64,000 nt of DNA, from positions 124,001-188,000 of the forward strand of contig NZ_SCVD01000028.1 in NCBI RefSeq assembly GCF_004297125.1. The letters run 5' to 3'. Position numbers and translations under genes: made by a program. This DNA is from Phenylobacterium sp. GTDB taxonomy: Bacteria; Pseudomonadota; Alphaproteobacteria; Caulobacterales; Caulobacteraceae. This document shows, one piece after another, positions 61,274 to 64,000 of the stretch. The notes under the pieces were generated by a model. It saw only the letters and a program-made list of their open reading frames with translations, was not told where the DNA came from and did no database searches. Each line of letters starts with the position of its first letter. Position 1 is the stretch's first letter.

Positions 61274-63604
61274 ATGCCCATGAAGGCCATATTGATCGGA
61301 ACGAGCGCCCTACTCGTCGCGTTGCCGGCGGCGGCGCAGGAGCGGCCGGCGGAGTCGACCGGGGCGGACCAGATCGACGAACTGGTGGTGACCGCACGGC
61401 GGCGCGAAGAGCGCGCCCAGGACGTACCGATCGCGCTCAGCGTGATCGGGGGAGAGCGTCTCGAACGGTCCGGCTTCTACAACATCGCCCAGGCGGCGCA
61501 GTTCGCGCCGAGCCTTCAGGTCATTTCCACGAACCCGCGGAACACGACGCTCAACATCCGGGGCCTGGGCAACAATCCGGCGCTTGCCAACGACGGCCTG
61601 GAGCCGGGCGTCGGCTTCTATGTGGATCAGGTGTATTTCAGCCGGGCCGCGGCCGCGACTTTCGACCTTCTCGACGTAGAACGCGTTGAAGTGCTTCGCG
61701 GCCCCCAGGGCACGCTCTTCGGCAAGAACACCACCGCCGGCGCCATCAGCGTGACCACCCGCGCGCCAACCTTCGATTTCGAAGCGCGGGGCGAGGGGAC
61801 CGTCGGCGACCACGGCTTCTTCCAGGGCAAGGCGTCGGTCTCGGGCGCCCTTGCGCCGGGGCTCGCCGGTCGCGCGGCGATCTCGGCCACACGCCGGCAC
61901 GGCTTCGAGCGAAATGTCCTGACGGGCGCCGACGTCAACGACCAGAACAACCTTGCACTCCGCGGCCAGGCGCTCATCAAGCCGGGCGACGGCTGGAGCC
62001 TGCGGCTTTCCGGCGACTACAACCGCCAGGAACTGGACTGCTGCTATGTGGTCTTCGCCGGTGTCGCACCGACGCTGCGCCCGCCTGCCGCCCGGTTTCC
62101 GGCCCTCGCCGCCGGACTGGGCTATGCGCCGCCCAGCCAGGATCCGTTCGACCGCCTGACGGACGCCAACTCGCCCGTACAGGCCAACCAGGAGATCGGC
62201 GGCGTCTCGGCGATCGGCGAGATCGACCTCGGCCGAGCGACGCTCACGGCCGTGGCCGCATGGCGCGAGTGGCGCTGGCGCCCCGCCAACGACGGCGACT
62301 TCAGCGGACTCACGGTGCTGACCCGCGCCGAGAACGCGAATGACCAGGACCAGCAGTCCTTCGAACTGCGCATCGCGTCAAATGGCGCCGAGCGCTTGGA
62401 TTACGTCCTGGGCGTCTACGCCTACCGGACCGAGATTCAATCGAATGCGGCGGCCCAGTTCGGATCGAACGCCACCCATTTTCTGGTCAGTCCCGCCTTG
62501 CCCGCTGCTCTGCTGGACGGCTACCTGCAGGAGGTCGACGCCCACGCCGTCACCCGAAGCTACGCCGCCTTCGGCCAAGCCACGTGGCAAGTCGCCGAGC
62601 GCCTCAAGCTGACCACCGGCCTGCGCTACACCTACGAAGACAAGGACGCCCGCTATGAGCAGACGGTGTCGGGGGGCCTCGCCACGACCGTGCCGGCGCT
62701 CCTCGCCGTCAAACTCGCGACCGCCCGTCCGCAGCGCTATCAAGATGAGGTCTCCGACGGCAATTTCTCGGGCCTGCTGAACCTCGCCTACCAAGCCTCG
62801 GACAAGGTCCTGGTCTACGGAAACGCCTCGCGCGGCTACAAGTCGGGCGGCGTCAACCTCAGCGGGCTGCCGAACGACGCCGCCGGCCTGCCGCGGCTGG
62901 ACCTCGCGGAGGTCGATCCGGAGCGGGTCACGGCCTTCGAGCTGGGCTTCAAATCGGAGCTTCTGGACGGGCGGCTCACCGCCAACCTGGCCGTGTTCCA
63001 CACCGTCACCCGCGACTATCAGGCCAATGTCGTCGACACATCCGGCGGCACGGTCCTGCGCTATCTCGACAACATTGAGAAGGTGCGCTCGCAGGGGGCG
63101 GAACTAGACCTGCGCATCGCACTGGCCCCGCGACTGAACGGCTACCTCTCCGTCGCCTGGACGGACGCCGAATATGTAGACTACCCCAACGGTCCCTGCC
63201 CGCTCGAACTCACCGGCGGCCCGACCCCGTCGTGCGACTTGAGTGGACGTCCGCTGCCCGGCGTGTCGCGATGGGCGGTGACCTGGGGCGGAGAGTGGAC
63301 GCGGCCCGTCACGCTCGGGGCCCGGTCCGGCGACGTCTATGCCGCGTTCGACGCCGCCTACCGCTCGCGCTATTTCAGCGATGCGGCGGATTCCCGCTAC
63401 ATGGCGGTGGGCGACTACGCGGTGGTCAACGCCCGCCTCGGACTACGCATAGGCGCGACCTGGGACGTGTTCGTCTTCGCCAAGAACCTGTTCGACGAGC
63501 ACTACCTCACCGCCGTCGCGGCGCAGGTCGGCAACGCCGGCGCCCTCTACGCCAACCTCGGCGATCCACGCACCATCGGTCTGACGGTGCGGGTTCGCCG
63601 CTAG
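61274..63604 (+). CDS. TonB-dependent receptor, siderophore/other substrate type
   Basis: 776 residues from ATG 61274 (ATG 61280 is an alternative). Signal peptide MPMKAILIGTSALLVALP. A TonB-box-like DELVVTARRREERAQDVPI is followed by the plug (NIRGLGNNPALANDG, RVEVLRGPQGTLFGKNTTAG), a barrel with NGYLSVAWTDAEYVDYPN, and the terminal strand GLTVRVRR. The divergent GntR regulator suggests control by a small carboxylate. The serine hydrolase after it could process the imported ligand. Confidence 0.94.
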   Translation: MPMKAILIGTSALLVALPAAAQERPAESTGADQIDELVVTARRREERAQDVPIALSVIGGERLERSGFYNIAQAAQFAPSLQVISTNPRNTTLNIRGLGNNPALANDGLEPGVGFYVDQVYFSRAAAATFDLLDVERVEVLRGPQGTLFGKNTTAGAISVTTRAPTFDFEARGEGTVGDHGFFQGKASVSGALAPGLAGRAAISATRRHGFERNVLTGADVNDQNNLALRGQALIKPGDGWSLRLSGDYNRQELDCCYVVFAGVAPTLRPPAARFPALAAGLGYAPPSQDPFDRLTDANSPVQANQEIGGVSAIGEIDLGRATLTAVAAWREWRWRPANDGDFSGLTVLTRAENANDQDQQSFELRIASNGAERLDYVLGVYAYRTEIQSNAAAQFGSNATHFLVSPALPAALLDGYLQEVDAHAVTRSYAAFGQATWQVAERLKLTTGLRYTYEDKDARYEQTVSGGLATTVPALLAVKLATARPQRYQDEVSDGNFSGLLNLAYQASDKVLVYGNASRGYKSGGVNLSGLPNDAAGLPRLDLAEVDPERVTAFELGFKSELLDGRLTANLAVFHTVTRDYQANVVDTSGGTVLRYLDNIEKVRSQGAELDLRIALAPRLNGYLSVAWTDAEYVDYPNGPCPLELTGGPTPSCDLSGRPLPGVSRWAVTWGGEWTRPVTLGARSGDVYAAFDAAYRSRYFSDAADSRYMAVGDYAVVNARLGLRIGATWDVFVFAKNLFDEHYLTAVAAQVGNAGALYANLGDPRTIGLTVRVRR

Positions 63605-63616
63605 GGAGTCTCCGAC

Positions 63617-64000
63617 ATGACGATCCGCACGCTTCCCGCCTGGGGGGTCGGACTTGCGCTGGCCCTGGCAGCGGGCTCGACCGCAGGCGCTGCGACGCCT
63701 CCCCCCGGCCTCCAGCCCGCCCTGGAGCGCGTGGTCGAGGACGGCGCCCCGGGGCTCGTCGCCTTGGTGTTCCGCGACGGCCGGGAGCTATATCGGGCCA
63801 AGGCCGGGGCCTTCGATCCGGACCGACCGATCCCAATCGCCTCGGCGTCGAAATGGATGACGGCGACCCTGGTCTTGACCCTGGTGGACGAAGGCAAGCT
63901 GGACCTGGACGAACCGATCGGCCGCAAGCTGCCGGAACTGAAGGGTGACGTCGCGAAAATCACCCTGCGCCAGCTTCTATCCTTCACTTCCGGCCAAGGC
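63617..64000 (+). CDS. Serine hydrolase, beta-lactamase family, 3' end outside the window
   Basis: The frame starts at ATG 63617, 12 bases after the receptor stop and behind AGGGAG, and runs open to the window end. A signal peptide (LPAWGVGLALALAAGSTAGA) is followed by GAPGLVALVFRDGRELYRAK and the SxxK motif IASASKWMTATLV near residue 77. It appears co-transcribed with the TonB receptor, so it may act on the substrate imported by that receptor, under GntR control. Confidence 0.85.
   Translation, partial: MTIRTLPAWGVGLALALAAGSTAGAATPPPGLQPALERVVEDGAPGLVALVFRDGRELYRAKAGAFDPDRPIPIASASKWMTATLVLTLVDEGKLDLDEPIGRKLPELKGDVAKITLRQLLSFTSGQG

Overview
The window is GC-rich, densely packed bacterial chromosome. 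It looks like an alphaproteobacterium of the Caulobacterales, in the Caulobacter/Phenylobacterium neighbourhood. Supporting signs are PEPxxWA-CTERM proteins with a terminal arginine patch, a LexA box of the alphaproteobacterial GTTC-N7-GTTC type, TonB-dependent receptors of the large caulobacterial kind, palindromic intergenic elements common in alphaproteobacteria, many 4-base stop/start overlaps and several TTG/GTG starts. I see no rRNA, tRNA, CRISPR array, insertion sequence or intact prophage.

Layout. 1-3.8 kb holds a truncated conserved protein, then a leftward overlapping run: serine hydrolase, MutT, YjbQ (broken by a one-base deletion) and a Ycf48-like beta-propeller. 4.1-8.5 kb has an RhlE-type RNA helicase, a two-domain glycosyltransferase and a methyltransferase. 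8.5-16.1 kb is a housekeeping block: argJ, a lipoprotein peptidyl-prolyl isomerase, a thiolase, a PEP-CTERM protein and secA. 16.1-26.3 kb holds an aminotransferase with an upstream 24-codon leader ORF, an alkylsulfatase, a short RTX-like protein, a serine hydrolase, and a locus of carotenoid oxygenase, TetR regulator and epoxide hydrolase. A short stretch of lower GC follows at 26.3-27.1 kb, then threonine aldolase, a large TonB receptor, a GT-A-like protein and a nitronate monooxygenase.

33.4-43.1 kb is core metabolism and cell biology: accA, xerD, then the overlapping rightward operon aroK-aroB-CorC-like transporter, and an S9 peptidase. 43-48 kb holds a LysR regulator, a CHASE4 hybrid histidine kinase, an exported methyltransferase and a coiled-coil exported protein. 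48-49.3 kb encodes an odd PEP-CTERM protein with four W-x-W-P repeats and a long glycine-rich region.

The most unusual part is 49.9-52.8 kb. Three separate leftward mini-genes each have a shared upstream block, a structured leader, a 35- to 38-codon single-pass membrane protein and a strong terminator. Two copies are almost identical over about 300 bases and bracket a methyltransferase/TetR pair; the third is divergent in protein but keeps the leader and terminator.

52.9-56.2 kb carries small envelope proteins and an ohrR/ohr peroxide-response pair with two operator repeats. 56.3-57.6 kb has a terminase-small-subunit-like protein and a small lipoprotein flanking an SOS box. 57.6-60.4 kb is a patch of small unknown genes separated by a dispersed repeat of about 55 bases. 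The window ends with a GntR regulator, twin operators, a TonB receptor and the start of a serine hydrolase.
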